Positions 31,377 to 40,482 of a stretch of 45,168 bases of DNA are shown piece after piece. A program made the position numbers and the translations under genes. The notes under the pieces were generated by a model. That model was not told where the DNA came from. It saw only the letters and a program-made list of their open reading frames with translations, and made no database searches. Each line of letters opens with the position of its first letter. Position 1 is the stretch's first letter. The stretch spans positions 1 through 45,168 of the forward strand of contig JADLDR010000034.1 in NCBI GenBank assembly GCA_020846535.1, written 5' to 3'. Origin of the DNA: Armatimonadota bacterium (GTDB lineage Bacteria; Armatimonadota; JADLDR01).

Positions 31377-34187
31377 ATGTTCTCTTCTTTTATGCAAAAG
31401 CTGATGCGCTACCGGTGGATGCGCGTCCTTTGCAGCGCCCTGGAAGCGTACGATCAGGACGGCTGCATCTATATGGCGGCGGCGCTTTCGTTTTACGGGA
31501 TGCTCTCCCTGATCCCCCTCACCTTCGTGGGCCTGTGGGCGCTGACCGCGGTGATCGGCTCTTCCCATGAGGCCCTGGTACGGCTGGAGGCGATCCTGCG
31601 CCAGAACCTGGTCCCCAGCGCGGCGGATGACCTGGTACGGCGGATCCAGGAGATCGCCGCCGCCGGAGTCTTTTCGATCCTGGGCACATGGTGGAGCGTG
31701 CTGGCCTTCGCATGGTCGGGAGTCAGCTTCTATGAAACCCTCCATAGCACTCTTTCGACGGCCTGGGGAGGCGTGCCCGTCCGCCCGTTCTTGCAGAGAA
31801 AGCTGCTGACTCTGACGGCTTTCCTGGTGGCCAGCCTTTTTCTCCTGCTGACCCTCTTCCTCACCGCTGCCGTGACCGCCATCGATCAGATTTACCAGTC
31901 CTTTTTCGGGGTTCCGTTGCACTATCTCTGGGCGGGCCTGGGGCGGGCGCTGCCGTTCGCCTTTTCCATCGCCCTCTTTTTTCTGCTCTACAAGTTCATG
32001 CCCAACATTTACGTCCCCTGGAGGCTGGCCCTAGCGGTGGCGGCTCCGGTCGGGATTCTATGGGAGGTGGGTAAAATGCTTTTTACCGCCTACATCGCTT
32101 CCCGAAGCACCTACTCCAGCTTTTACGGCCCGATGGCCGGATTCGTTCTGCTGATGATCTGGATCTACTATTCCTCCTCCATCGTGCTGTTCGGCACGGA
32201 GATCGGGGCCGCCTGGCAGCGGGAAACCCGGAAGGATAAAGACGCATCGGCTTCCGGCAAGGAAGCCGCCAGCCGCTACGACCTGATCAAAGAAGAGCCT
32301 GCCCCGGACAGTAGCGCAGGCGAAATCGTGGTCGAAATCCATGATGCAGACCCCTTCCACTCCCGGCCCCTGCCCGTCAGGGCGCATGTGACGGCAAGCG
32401 ACGGACGACATCCCGGCCCTACGCCCAAAACGGTCTACGCGGATGGCCGTTTTTTCGCGGAGGGCAAGTTTACGGTTCGGGTCCCGCCCGGCGAGACGCA
32501 TATTCTCCTGAGCAGCGGCCCCGATTACATCCCCCTGGCCCTCGCGGCAGAAGCGAAGGCCGGGAAGAAGCTCCATTTCAAGGCGATTCTCCACCGATGG
32601 TTTTCACCTGCGGAAAGGGGATGGTACTGCGGTGATAACCATGTTCACGCCAAGCACGATGGGGAAGCCGTCATGGAGACAGGCTTGGCGCAGGCCGCCC
32701 TCCAAGCGCGGGCCAGCGGGCTGAATTATATTACCGAAGCGGGGCATCCCGACGAGACTTACCGGAATAGCGCGGGCCTCAACTCCGAACGCTTTCTCTT
32801 CGCCAACGCTCCCGAACTGCACGCCGGCGCGTTCGCAGGTCACCTGAACACGCCCGGCCTGTCCGAGCCGCTGACCGAGGGTGCCTATCGGGATTTGACG
32901 CGCAGGCCGCTCCCGGTTCAAGCGATTGCCCGGCGCGTTCGCGACGCCGGCGGCGCAGTCATCTATACGCATCCTCTGGAGCCTCCCTATCAGTTGCACT
33001 GGATGGGAGCCGCCGAATTGTTCAGCGATGCCGTTCTCCGGAGCTGCGCGGACGCCCTCGATACGAATTCGCCTGCCACCGAGCTGCTGCGGTTCGCCGT
33101 CCTCAATCTGGGCAACCGGATCGCTTGCAGCAATTCCACCGACGCCACCCTGGAGAGGCCTCACACCCTCACCCCCGGCGATGGCCGCGTCTACTGTCAC
33201 GCGAAAGAGTTCAGCTACCGGTCCGTCGCCCAGGCCATAAGGGAGGGGCGCACCTTCGCCACCAACGGAGGCCCTCTTTGCCTGTTCCTCACAGTCGGCA
33301 GCCACGAGCCAGGGGATATCGTCGTTCCCGGCAAAGGCAAAGCCGACGCCGCCCGGCTGGAAATCCACAGCCTCTACCCTTTGCAATCGGTCCGGCTCTA
33401 CCGGAACGGAAACGTTCACCAGGAATTCGATGTCCGGGAAAAAAGAGGCGAAACGGTTCTATCGCTTCCGTTGAATGAAGCGGAAAAGTGCTGGTATACC
33501 GCCCGGTCCGAGGATGTCAAGGGGAATTGGGCCGTCACCAGCCCGATCTACTTCGAGCCGCCGCAAGAGGCCCGGCCTGAGTTCGCCTGCGCCCTGCTGC
33601 TGGAGATCAGCAACGCCACCCGGTTTACGGAGCTGCGAAAAGAGTTTTTCGCCCATCTGATCGCAACCGTCTCGCCGGACGACCCTCTGGCCGAAATCCA
33701 TTTACTCAGAGACGGGCAAACTCACCATCGCTTTCTTCCCGGCATGAACAATCACCGGGCGGCAGAGAAAATCCCTGTGACCGAACTGGGCGGCGATTAT
33801 GCCGGGGGCTGGCTCTGGCATCCCGGTCCGGAAAGCCCATACCATTTCCAGGCCGACCGTCCGGTCGCCAAGAGCGGATGGTATGCTGTCCGCATCACCA
33901 CCCGGTCGGGGCGCACGCGCACATCCGATGCTGTCCGCTTCGACCGCGAGAATCCCAACAGCCACGAACTGTCGATAGCCCAGATGGAGGGGGCAGACAC
34001 CCGGCTTTCCCTGTGGGGCTATGGCGAAGAGATGCCCCTGGATGAAATCAAGCAGCCCTTCGAAGGAGACCACTGGTGGTATCCCTTCCGCACTTATTGG
34101 AAACTGGAAGCCGTCTTTGGCAGCAAAATCCATGAGGCAGGCGGAGGAGAAAATACGCAGGCGGAGAAACGGTTCCGAAAATCCTGA
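31377..34187 (+). CDS. YihY/BrkB membrane domain fused to CehA-like metallohydrolase
   Basis: A 936-residue two-part protein. Residues 1-285 form a YihY/virulence factor BrkB-type domain with about six membrane segments (ALSFYGMLSLIPLTFVGLWAL; FLVASLFLLLTLFLTAAV; FYGPMAGFVLLMIWIYYS). A charged linker (RKDKDASASGKEAASR) leads at about 315 into a CehA/McbA-type region: a beta domain, then WYCGDNHVHAKHDG with the metal-binding HxH (His422, His424), EAGHPDE, VIYTHPLEP and SNSTDATLERPH, as in PHP-like hydrolases. Family CehA proteins are normally secreted, whereas YihY termini are thought to be cytosolic, so topology is puzzling. No clear ribosome site precedes the ATG. The substrate is unknown. 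Confidence 0.8.
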   Translation: MFSSFMQKLMRYRWMRVLCSALEAYDQDGCIYMAAALSFYGMLSLIPLTFVGLWALTAVIGSSHEALVRLEAILRQNLVPSAADDLVRRIQEIAAAGVFSILGTWWSVLAFAWSGVSFYETLHSTLSTAWGGVPVRPFLQRKLLTLTAFLVASLFLLLTLFLTAAVTAIDQIYQSFFGVPLHYLWAGLGRALPFAFSIALFFLLYKFMPNIYVPWRLALAVAAPVGILWEVGKMLFTAYIASRSTYSSFYGPMAGFVLLMIWIYYSSSIVLFGTEIGAAWQRETRKDKDASASGKEAASRYDLIKEEPAPDSSAGEIVVEIHDADPFHSRPLPVRAHVTASDGRHPGPTPKTVYADGRFFAEGKFTVRVPPGETHILLSSGPDYIPLALAAEAKAGKKLHFKAILHRWFSPAERGWYCGDNHVHAKHDGEAVMETGLAQAALQARASGLNYITEAGHPDETYRNSAGLNSERFLFANAPELHAGAFAGHLNTPGLSEPLTEGAYRDLTRRPLPVQAIARRVRDAGGAVIYTHPLEPPYQLHWMGAAELFSDAVLRSCADALDTNSPATELLRFAVLNLGNRIACSNSTDATLERPHTLTPGDGRVYCHAKEFSYRSVAQAIREGRTFATNGGPLCLFLTVGSHEPGDIVVPGKGKADAARLEIHSLYPLQSVRLYRNGNVHQEFDVREKRGETVLSLPLNEAEKCWYTARSEDVKGNWAVTSPIYFEPPQEARPEFACALLLEISNATRFTELRKEFFAHLIATVSPDDPLAEIHLLRDGQTHHRFLPGMNNHRAAEKIPVTELGGDYAGGWLWHPGPESPYHFQADRPVAKSGWYAVRITTRSGRTRTSDAVRFDRENPNSHELSIAQMEGADTRLSLWGYGEEMPLDEIKQPFEGDHWWYPFRTYWKLEAVFGSKIHEAGGGENTQAEKRFRKS

Positions 34188-34201
34188 AGAAAGTGATTTC
34201 G

Positions 34202-35012
34202 ATGCGGCTGGCAGTGGATAAAGTCGATGCGGTGGTACTGGCCTGGCGGCATCAGCCCCATCCCACTTTACGAGGGCTACGCGCCCGGCTATAAAGCCCT
34301 CCTGGAGTTTCGCGGGAAGCCCGCTATCGCCTATACTCTGGACGCTCTCCGCGGCGTGCCCCAGATAGGCGAAGCCTGCATTGTCGGGGACGAACCGTCC
34401 CTGCGCGGGGCGGTCGCTCGGTCGGGCGCGGAATATTGCGATTTCATGCCGGGCGGGGAAACCCTGGTGGAAAGCATCTTCAGCGGCCTGTCCCATTTTG
34501 CCAGCTCCCCGGCGGTTCTGATCGTGACCGCAGACCTACCTCTCCTGACATCCGGGGCTGTCCGGGATTTTCTATCGGCCTGCTCCGCAGTGGAATCCGG
34601 ATACGAGCATAACTTCCTGCTATCGGTTGTGCCGGAACGGTGCTATTCCGGCTTCTACCGGGATTTCACTGCAGATTTCAACCGCTTCCGGGATATCGCT
34701 GCCTGCCACGGCAACCTGGGCCCTGCCGATCCCCGCCTTTTGCAGAATAAGCAGGCGATGGCCCGCATCAACAAACTCTACCAAGGGCGCAAGAGTCCTC
34801 TCGCTTCCGCCCTCGCCATCAGCTGGCGGGTCGGCCTGAGCTATATCGTCGGCGCACACCTGCTCCACCGGCTGACTCTGGACCGCATGGCCTCCATCGC
34901 CTCCCGGCGCTTCCATATCGGCCTGATACCGGTCATCCTGGAGCATCCGGAGGCCACTATCGATGTGGACGAACCGGCGAATTACGCTTTCGTATGCAGG
35001 CAACTGGCTTGA
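34202..35012 (+). pseudogene. MobA-like nucleotidyltransferase, frameshifted at position 34244
   Basis: Reading from ATG 34202 gives MRLAVDKVDAVVLA; skipping the single T at 34244 continues as GGISPIPLYEGYAPGYKALLEFRGKPAIAYTL. This restores the family's VVLAGG nucleotide-binding loop (NTP_transf_3). Without correction the first frame stops soon after, and the only open alternative starts at 34227 with MRWYWPGG, lacking the loop. Later features are intact: LIVTADLPLLT (the metal-binding D), and a C-terminal TIDVDEPANYAFV. It is likely a cytidylyl-/guanylyl-type transferase of ~269 residues. One extra base could be a real mutation or a sequencing/assembly error. Confidence 0.8.
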
Positions 35013-35030
35013 TGCAGGCAGGCCCCGCGC

Positions 35031-35819
35031 CTATGCCAACCACCTTTCGAGATCGTCCAGCCATTCGATGACGATATCGGGCCGCATCTCGGGAGGAGCG
35101 GCTCTCATCTCTTCGGGGGTGGTTACCCCGGTCATCACCAGAACGGTCTTGATCCCGGCTTTCTTGCCGACCAGCACATCGGTATCGAGCCTGTCCCCGA
35201 TCATATAAGCCTCCCGGGGCCGTCCGCCCTCCTGTTTCAGGATCAAATCGATGGTGATGGTTTCCGGCTTTCCGATCAGTCGGGCCGCGACCGATGTGGC
35301 CGTTTCGATGGCGGCCACCATCGTGCCCCCGCCCGGCATGATCGTTTCCTCGGCTGGAAAGGTCGCATCCCTGTTGGTCGCCACGAACCGCGCTCCCTTG
35401 AGGATAGCGTGCTGGGCGTATGTCAGTTTCTTGTAGGTGAATTCCCGGTCGATCCCCACCACCACATAATCTACCGGGTTTCCCCGCTCCGGATCGGCAA
35501 GATTGAAGCCCAGGCCCGCCATCTCTTCTTTCAGCCCTTCATGGCCCACCACATAGGCCCATTTGCCCGGGTCTTCCTCAGCCATGACGAGGGCCGTCGC
35601 ATAGGCCGAGGTCATGATGTGGCGGATATCGGTATGGATACCCATCGAGGCCAGCTTTTGCCGGTATGATTCCCTCGTTTGCGAGGAATTGTTGGTCAGA
35701 AAATAGACCCGATGCCTGCTTGCCTGCAATCGGTTGACGGCCTCGACAGCCCTCGGCACCGGGTTTGCCCCGCGGTAAATAACCCCATCCAGATCGAAAA
35801 TAAGAATATACGAATTCAT
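35031..35819 (-). CDS. HAD-IIA family sugar-phosphate phosphatase (NagD-like)
   Basis: A 262-residue phosphatase. Motif I is FDLDGVIYRG with nucleophile Asp9 and Asp11, motif II is FLTNNSS, a cap region follows with YVVVGIDREFTYKKL, and the C-terminal motif is GKPETITIDLIL ... MIGDRLDTDVLVGKKAGIKTVLV. This is the complete HAD subfamily IIA pattern (phosphoglycolate, nitrophenylphosphate or nucleotide phosphatases). The start at 35819 has GGAGGG close upstream; the open frame to 36050 crosses the promoter region of the neighbouring gene. It converges on the nucleotidyltransferase gene with an 18-bp gap. Confidence 0.92.
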   Translation of the reverse strand: MNSYILIFDLDGVIYRGANPVPRAVEAVNRLQASRHRVYFLTNNSSQTRESYRQKLASMGIHTDIRHIMTSAYATALVMAEEDPGKWAYVVGHEGLKEEMAGLGFNLADPERGNPVDYVVVGIDREFTYKKLTYAQHAILKGARFVATNRDATFPAEETIMPGGGTMVAAIETATSVAARLIGKPETITIDLILKQEGGRPREAYMIGDRLDTDVLVGKKAGIKTVLVMTGVTTPEEMRAAPPEMRPDIVIEWLDDLERWLA

Positions 35820-35884
35820 AGCCCTCCGCCCCACAGATGTCCAGAGTCCGATAGAGTATAGCAGATTCACTCTGGGAAAATCAA

Positions 35885-35965
35885 TTGGACGCAAAATACA
35901 TAGATGAACTATCTGGCAACCGATCCGATTGCACTTGTTGTTATATAGCTGATACATTCGGTTAA
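35885..35965 (+). CDS. Tiny Cys-rich reading frame upstream of SPASM protein
   Basis: A 26-codon frame starting at TTG, ending in NRSDCTCCYIADTFG. It lies 22 bp before the promoter of the maturase-like gene on the same strand. Three cysteines in a C-x-C-C group near the end recall ribosomally made peptide precursors, but the start codon is poor, the ribosome site (GGGA) is weak and there is no family match. It is a speculative candidate substrate only. Confidence 0.15.
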   Translation: MDAKYIDELSGNRSDCTCCYIADTFG

Positions 35966-35986
35966 AAAAATGGCTAAGACAAGGCA

Positions 35987-36015
35987 TTGACAACAGAATT
36001 AAGATATGATACAAT
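35987..36015 (+). promoter_or_regulatory. Near-consensus sigma-70 promoter
   Basis: TTGACA (35987-35992), exactly 17 bp, then TACAAT (36010-36015). Transcription should begin near 36022. AGGGAG at 36056-36061 then serves the ATG at 36071, with 9-nt spacing. This layout rules out the longer reading of the gene that starts inside the -35 box. Confidence 0.8.
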
Positions 36016-36070
36016 GTATTGGCAATCTTTTCGTTCCTTGAATTTATCATTCGATAGGGAGATGATGTGT

Positions 36071-37537
36071 ATGGGGCGCGATAGAGAACCCTCCTGCTCC
36101 ATCAAGAATTGGCCGAGTCTGGCGCAGTGCGCCCGGCGGCTGCAAGTTTTCGAAAAAGAAGGCGATCTGATATGGTTCGACCCGATCTCTTTGCATTATG
36201 ATCTTGTGCCGGAACAGTGGCAACCGATCCTGCGAGATCTCCGGTATGGAAACCGAAGCTCGATGGAAAAGTTGATTCACCGTTCAACCAAAGAACGGCG
36301 GATCGAAGCGTTATCCCTCATATCGAACTGGGAGCGCCTCTGGCAAAGCGAGCCGGATTTCTCCTGCATCCCCTCTTCTGCCTGCTGGAACCTTACGCTT
36401 CTCACCACAAAGGCCGCTATTCCTCCCCGCCATTATTGGATATATCCCCGCCTCGTCAAATATGAGCCTCCTGATTATATGTCCGAAAAGATACTGCTGC
36501 GGGCATTCGATTTCTTTATGGCCCGGCTCCCTGAGGATGTTCGCAAAGTCAACATTTATATCGGCGTAGCCGGAGAGCCGCTGCAGGAGCTTTCTCTCTG
36601 CAAACTCATCGAAGCGGCCTGTTCGGATATGTCCTTGAAGAGCCGAATTTCGTTCCGGCTATATCTCTATACGAGTGGCGTCGTCAATGATGACGATGCC
36701 TATCGCTTTCTTTCCCGCACCAAAATCACCGACATCGGAATATGTATGGATGGGTGCAGGTTCATGCGCGATTCGGCTCCGGCTTATATCACAGGAAAGC
36801 CTGATGACCACCGGGAAGCCATCCATACCGCCACATCGCTTTTGCGAGTGCGTGGCTTGAATGCAGGCCACTTATATGCCGTCGCCCGAATATCAGGTAT
36901 CAATCCCCAGTTCCGGGATTGCATGGAGTATCTGATGCATCTGGGCTTCAAAAAGATCGCCCTGATCCCTTCCCTGGATAGCGGCACACTCCATGATCTG
37001 GATGAAGACAATCTCACGGATTTCTGCGAGGGCTATGAGAAATTGGCCCTCTTTTTAATCGATAAGGCCCAACGGGGAAGATGGAATCCGGGATGTTGTT
37101 TTCACGAGGAGGATTTCTTCTGGCAGATATGGCGAAAAGTGCTGCTGCGCCATTCTGCCAACCTCCGTTGCCGGGACAGGCATACGGCCTTTACAGTGGA
37201 TACGAACGGGCATATTTACGACTGCAACCGATTCATCACGGAAAAAAGCCACTGTCTGGGGAGTGTCGAAGAGGATAATCTGGAAATCTCCTGCAAGTCC
37301 GTACCGCCTGTGTCTGAAGTCAAGCCCTGCTGCGGCTGCTGGATAAGGAACTTGTGCGGAGGCCCTTGCTCTCTGCTGGGCCGAGAAGGTGAGGCACGCA
37401 AAGCCGGGGCTGTCCTCTGCGATTTGATCCGCTGTGCGGCGGAACTGTGCGTCTGGCTGACTTTGTGCCTGCGCGATTCCAACCCGACCGCCTATCGCCA
37501 GGTGATCAATCAGGCCTTCGGGGAAGGCAAGAGATAA
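36071..37537 (+). CDS. Radical-SAM-like SPASM protein lacking the CxxxCxxC triad
   Basis: A 488-residue protein built like SCIFF/QhpD-type peptide maturases. An N-terminal PqqD/RRE-like region (RLQVFEKEGDLIWFDPISLHYDL, near 20-50) is followed by a TIM-barrel-like core and a SPASM domain. The SPASM pattern is perfect: Cys385, then C420-x2-C423-x5-C429-x3-C433 (CCGCWIRNLCGGPC), plus Cys450. However, the radical SAM motif, expected after NLTLLTT, reads KAAIPPRHYW: the three cluster cysteines map to Ala115, Pro119 and Tyr122. SAM cleavage therefore seems impossible. The first ATGs at 36062/36065 are too close to the ribosome site; 36071 fits. Composition is lower in GC than the surroundings. Confidence 0.78.
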   Translation: MGRDREPSCSIKNWPSLAQCARRLQVFEKEGDLIWFDPISLHYDLVPEQWQPILRDLRYGNRSSMEKLIHRSTKERRIEALSLISNWERLWQSEPDFSCIPSSACWNLTLLTTKAAIPPRHYWIYPRLVKYEPPDYMSEKILLRAFDFFMARLPEDVRKVNIYIGVAGEPLQELSLCKLIEAACSDMSLKSRISFRLYLYTSGVVNDDDAYRFLSRTKITDIGICMDGCRFMRDSAPAYITGKPDDHREAIHTATSLLRVRGLNAGHLYAVARISGINPQFRDCMEYLMHLGFKKIALIPSLDSGTLHDLDEDNLTDFCEGYEKLALFLIDKAQRGRWNPGCCFHEEDFFWQIWRKVLLRHSANLRCRDRHTAFTVDTNGHIYDCNRFITEKSHCLGSVEEDNLEISCKSVPPVSEVKPCCGCWIRNLCGGPCSLLGREGEARKAGAVLCDLIRCAAELCVWLTLCLRDSNPTAYRQVINQAFGEGKR

Positions 37538-37564
37538 GGGAAATACCTGAAGTTGCAGGGCAGC

Positions 37565-40363
37565 CTATTTCGCGCCCAGGATGCGAATCCGCCCGTCCGC
37601 GGTCTGGATGATGATCTCGCTCAGGCCGTCCCTGTTGAGATCGGCGACCACAGGGCGGCCTGCGAGGGCGTTGCCGTAATCGGCATAGGAACCGAGCAGG
37701 AACCGGGCCGGCGATCCGAGCCGCTTGCGCCAGAGTACTCGGGGCCGGTCTCCCGCATCGGCCACAGCGTAGAGGTCTCCATGGCTAGTTCCGAAGATGA
37801 ACTCGTTCGCCCTGTCGCCGTCGATATCGCAGGCGGCCACATCCGTGCAGGCGGCCCGAACCGGCAGTTCCCACCGCAGCTTCCCGCTGCCGACATCGAT
37901 GCAGGCAAATTGACCGTTTTGCCGACCGAAGCCCATCACCCAGCGGCCATCCCGGAGGAGCATGAACCCCTCGCGGGCGCAGCGTGCATCGCCTGCGGGC
38001 GGCAGAACATGCCACACCGGCTTCCCCGCTGCCGACATCGCTGCCTGGAAGTAGTGGCCTCCCACCAGGCATACCTTCCGGCTTTTGCCTGCGGCATCGA
38101 GTATGACGGGCATCGTATACAGCCCCATACTCGGTTGATGGAAGATTGTAGGCGGGGCGAGAGGGCCGAGGATGAGGTTGCCAGTGCTTCCGTCGGCAAC
38201 GCAGTAATAGTCCGGGTTGGTGAATATGAGTTCGTCTTTGCCGTCGCTATCGGTATCGCAGGCGGCGGCCAGGTTCATGGTCGGTCCCCAATAACGCTGA
38301 AGGTCGGGCATTTCGCTCTTTTCCCAGACCGTGCGGCCTGTCGCGCCATCGAGAACCAGGCTCCGCACCACCGGAACGCCGGCGAACAGATAAAGGTCCA
38401 TCCCCTTCCGCCCGGTAAACCGGCCCGCCCGCAGGTAGGCGGGCCGCGAACTCCAAGCCAGCGTCAGGTGGCCGGGCGGCGGCAGTTGCGAGCGCCAGAG
38501 CGTCCTGCCCTTGCGGGTAGGAGCCAGCACTTCGACAAGAGGCGTTCCGTTGGGGTCGATCCGTACGACCGCGATCTCGCTCACGCCGTCGCCGTCGAAA
38601 TCGGCGATAGCGGGGAGGGCGTCGCTGTCGTAGCCTCCGATCTCCTCCATGCGATCCTTTCGCATTTTATAAATGCGACAACGGCTCGGAACCCAGGCCA
38701 TCAATTCGTTGCAGCCGTCCCCGTCCAGGTCGGCGGCCAGAAGTTCGTGAAACTGCTGGCTTACAACCTGGGGTGCATTGCGGAAAGGTGGAGCCTGACC
38801 CCCGGGCTGCCAGGGTAAGCCAGCCAGTGCCTGCCCGTCCAGGTCGGCCAAGAAAATCGAGCCCGGTTCCGTACCGGCTTGCTCCTTTTTGGCGATGCGG
38901 TAAAGCGTCTGTGCAGGGCTTTGGGGAGAGGCCGGACGGCGTATAAGGGGTATCGGGCCTCCGACAGAAGCGGCCTCCGGCTGATTGTCCGACCAGCGCG
39001 GGACATGATCGTCAGGGGTGTCGATCCGGCACTTGACGGCGATGGCGGCAGGGTCACTCCAGACCGATACCAGCTTGCCGTCCTTCACTTTCAGGATATG
39101 CGCCCCGTCCAGCCTGGTCCGGATGGGATCCGCAGTGGCGTTCGCAAGAATCTCGGCCCGCCCATCGCCCTCCAGATCGAAAACGCCGGCGGCCACCATG
39201 CCCGGCAGCCGGTATTTGAGCCGCCCGCTGACAGCGTCATAGACGCGCACGAGCCAGGCACGCTCGTTCTCGGAATTGTACATGGAGAGCGTCATCTCCA
39301 ACTGGCCGTCCCCATCCAGATCGGCGATGGGCGGCTCGGGCCAGGTCGTCTCCACCTTGCCGGTCGTTACATTTTCCGCCCAGCCGTGATGCCAGGCCGG
39401 GACAAACTTCCCATTCCGGTTGAGCAAGACTTCGTGATGCTGGGCGAAATTGGCGATCACCACGAAATCCTTGCGCCCGTCGCCATTGACATCCAGAAAG
39501 CGTGCCAGACCGTAGCTGCGTACATTGGCCGGGGAAACGTCCCAGTCGAGATACTGTTTGGGCTTACCGGTCAGGGGGTCGAGAAACCACATATGGCTGT
39601 GGGTTTCGACCGCCATTTCCTCGATGCCGTCTCCGTCGATATCCACCTTGAACAGGCCGGGGAAGCAGGTATAGCGGTCGAAATCATAACGCCACCGCTG
39701 AGTGGGAGGGGTACCCCGGCGTTCGAAGGCGAAGAGGGCGATAAAACCGAACCCCTCGTCAGGGGGATAGCCCTGCATGAGTACCACGATCTGCGGTTTT
39801 TTCGCTCCCGGAAGGTAGTGTCCGGTATAGAGATGCCATTCGTAGGAGATCGGCTCGACATCATAGCGCCAGAGCAGGCGACCATCCCTGAGCGACACCA
39901 TGACTGCAGCGCCGTAGGGATAGGCGGGGCGGCCCGCCTGGAGGATCGCTTCCAGGTGGCCGTCCCCATCCAGATCCTCGGCGGCGGCGAACTGGGTGAA
40001 GTTCAGGCCCACAGGGTGAGTCTTCCACAACCGTTTGCCGCTCTCGTCCCAGCATTCCAATGCCCCGGCAGCTATATGGAGGCCGACCCTGGATCCATCC
40101 GGCTTCGTAACCGGAATAAGGCTGGCGTTCTCGCGCCCCAAATCGATAACGGCTAACTCCTTGGGCGGCTGGCGGATTCGTCCGGCCTGCGGCTGAAAGC
40201 CGGTCAGATGCGCGTTCTGCCTCGGCTCGGGCCAATCACCGGGCGCGGCGGAGAGTGCCCCAGGAAACATGATAGCTCCAATCAAACCGAATACGGCAAG
40301 GCACCTGCCGAAAGGGACCCGCGCAAAAGCTGTCGTCCAGAATCCCCGAAAGCGGCTGAACAT
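37565..40363 (-). CDS. Secreted FG-GAP/VCBS-repeat beta-propeller protein
   Basis: A 932-residue exported protein. A signal peptide (FGRCLAVFGLIGAIMFPGALSA) is followed by many FG-GAP/VCBS repeats with calcium-binding D-x-D-G-D-G loops (AAEDLDGDGHLEAIL; FKVDIDGDGIEEMAV; FLDVNGDGRKDFVVI; IADLDGDGQLEMTL; IADFDGDGVSEIAVV; VADLNRDGLSEIIIQ) that form one or more propellers. PQQ-like WD segments (SLRDGRLLWRYDV) also occur. The start at 40363 is preceded by AGGAAGGGG; in-frame ATGs further up lack a better site and would bury the signal peptide. It is the last gene of the operon running from the window's right edge; likely a surface glycan-binding or lectin-like protein. Confidence 0.85.
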   Translation of the reverse strand: MFSRFRGFWTTAFARVPFGRCLAVFGLIGAIMFPGALSAAPGDWPEPRQNAHLTGFQPQAGRIRQPPKELAVIDLGRENASLIPVTKPDGSRVGLHIAAGALECWDESGKRLWKTHPVGLNFTQFAAAEDLDGDGHLEAILQAGRPAYPYGAAVMVSLRDGRLLWRYDVEPISYEWHLYTGHYLPGAKKPQIVVLMQGYPPDEGFGFIALFAFERRGTPPTQRWRYDFDRYTCFPGLFKVDIDGDGIEEMAVETHSHMWFLDPLTGKPKQYLDWDVSPANVRSYGLARFLDVNGDGRKDFVVIANFAQHHEVLLNRNGKFVPAWHHGWAENVTTGKVETTWPEPPIADLDGDGQLEMTLSMYNSENERAWLVRVYDAVSGRLKYRLPGMVAAGVFDLEGDGRAEILANATADPIRTRLDGAHILKVKDGKLVSVWSDPAAIAVKCRIDTPDDHVPRWSDNQPEAASVGGPIPLIRRPASPQSPAQTLYRIAKKEQAGTEPGSIFLADLDGQALAGLPWQPGGQAPPFRNAPQVVSQQFHELLAADLDGDGCNELMAWVPSRCRIYKMRKDRMEEIGGYDSDALPAIADFDGDGVSEIAVVRIDPNGTPLVEVLAPTRKGRTLWRSQLPPPGHLTLAWSSRPAYLRAGRFTGRKGMDLYLFAGVPVVRSLVLDGATGRTVWEKSEMPDLQRYWGPTMNLAAACDTDSDGKDELIFTNPDYYCVADGSTGNLILGPLAPPTIFHQPSMGLYTMPVILDAAGKSRKVCLVGGHYFQAAMSAAGKPVWHVLPPAGDARCAREGFMLLRDGRWVMGFGRQNGQFACIDVGSGKLRWELPVRAACTDVAACDIDGDRANEFIFGTSHGDLYAVADAGDRPRVLWRKRLGSPARFLLGSYADYGNALAGRPVVADLNRDGLSEIIIQTADGRIRILGAK

Positions 40364-40482
40364 CCCCTGCCCCTTCCTGGCGGCTGAGGGCGGCGAAATG
40401 TTGGGGGCAAACCGTCGCTCGAAAACTTCGGACATAACCTGTTGTTCGGAATCCTTCGCACATATGCCGCTATTCAAACCCA

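Noticed and set aside
35987..36070. Longer reading of the SPASM gene from TTG 35987
   Set aside because: The TTG is the first half of the TTGACA -35 box; the mRNA would start near 36022 and the only well-spaced ribosome site serves 36071.
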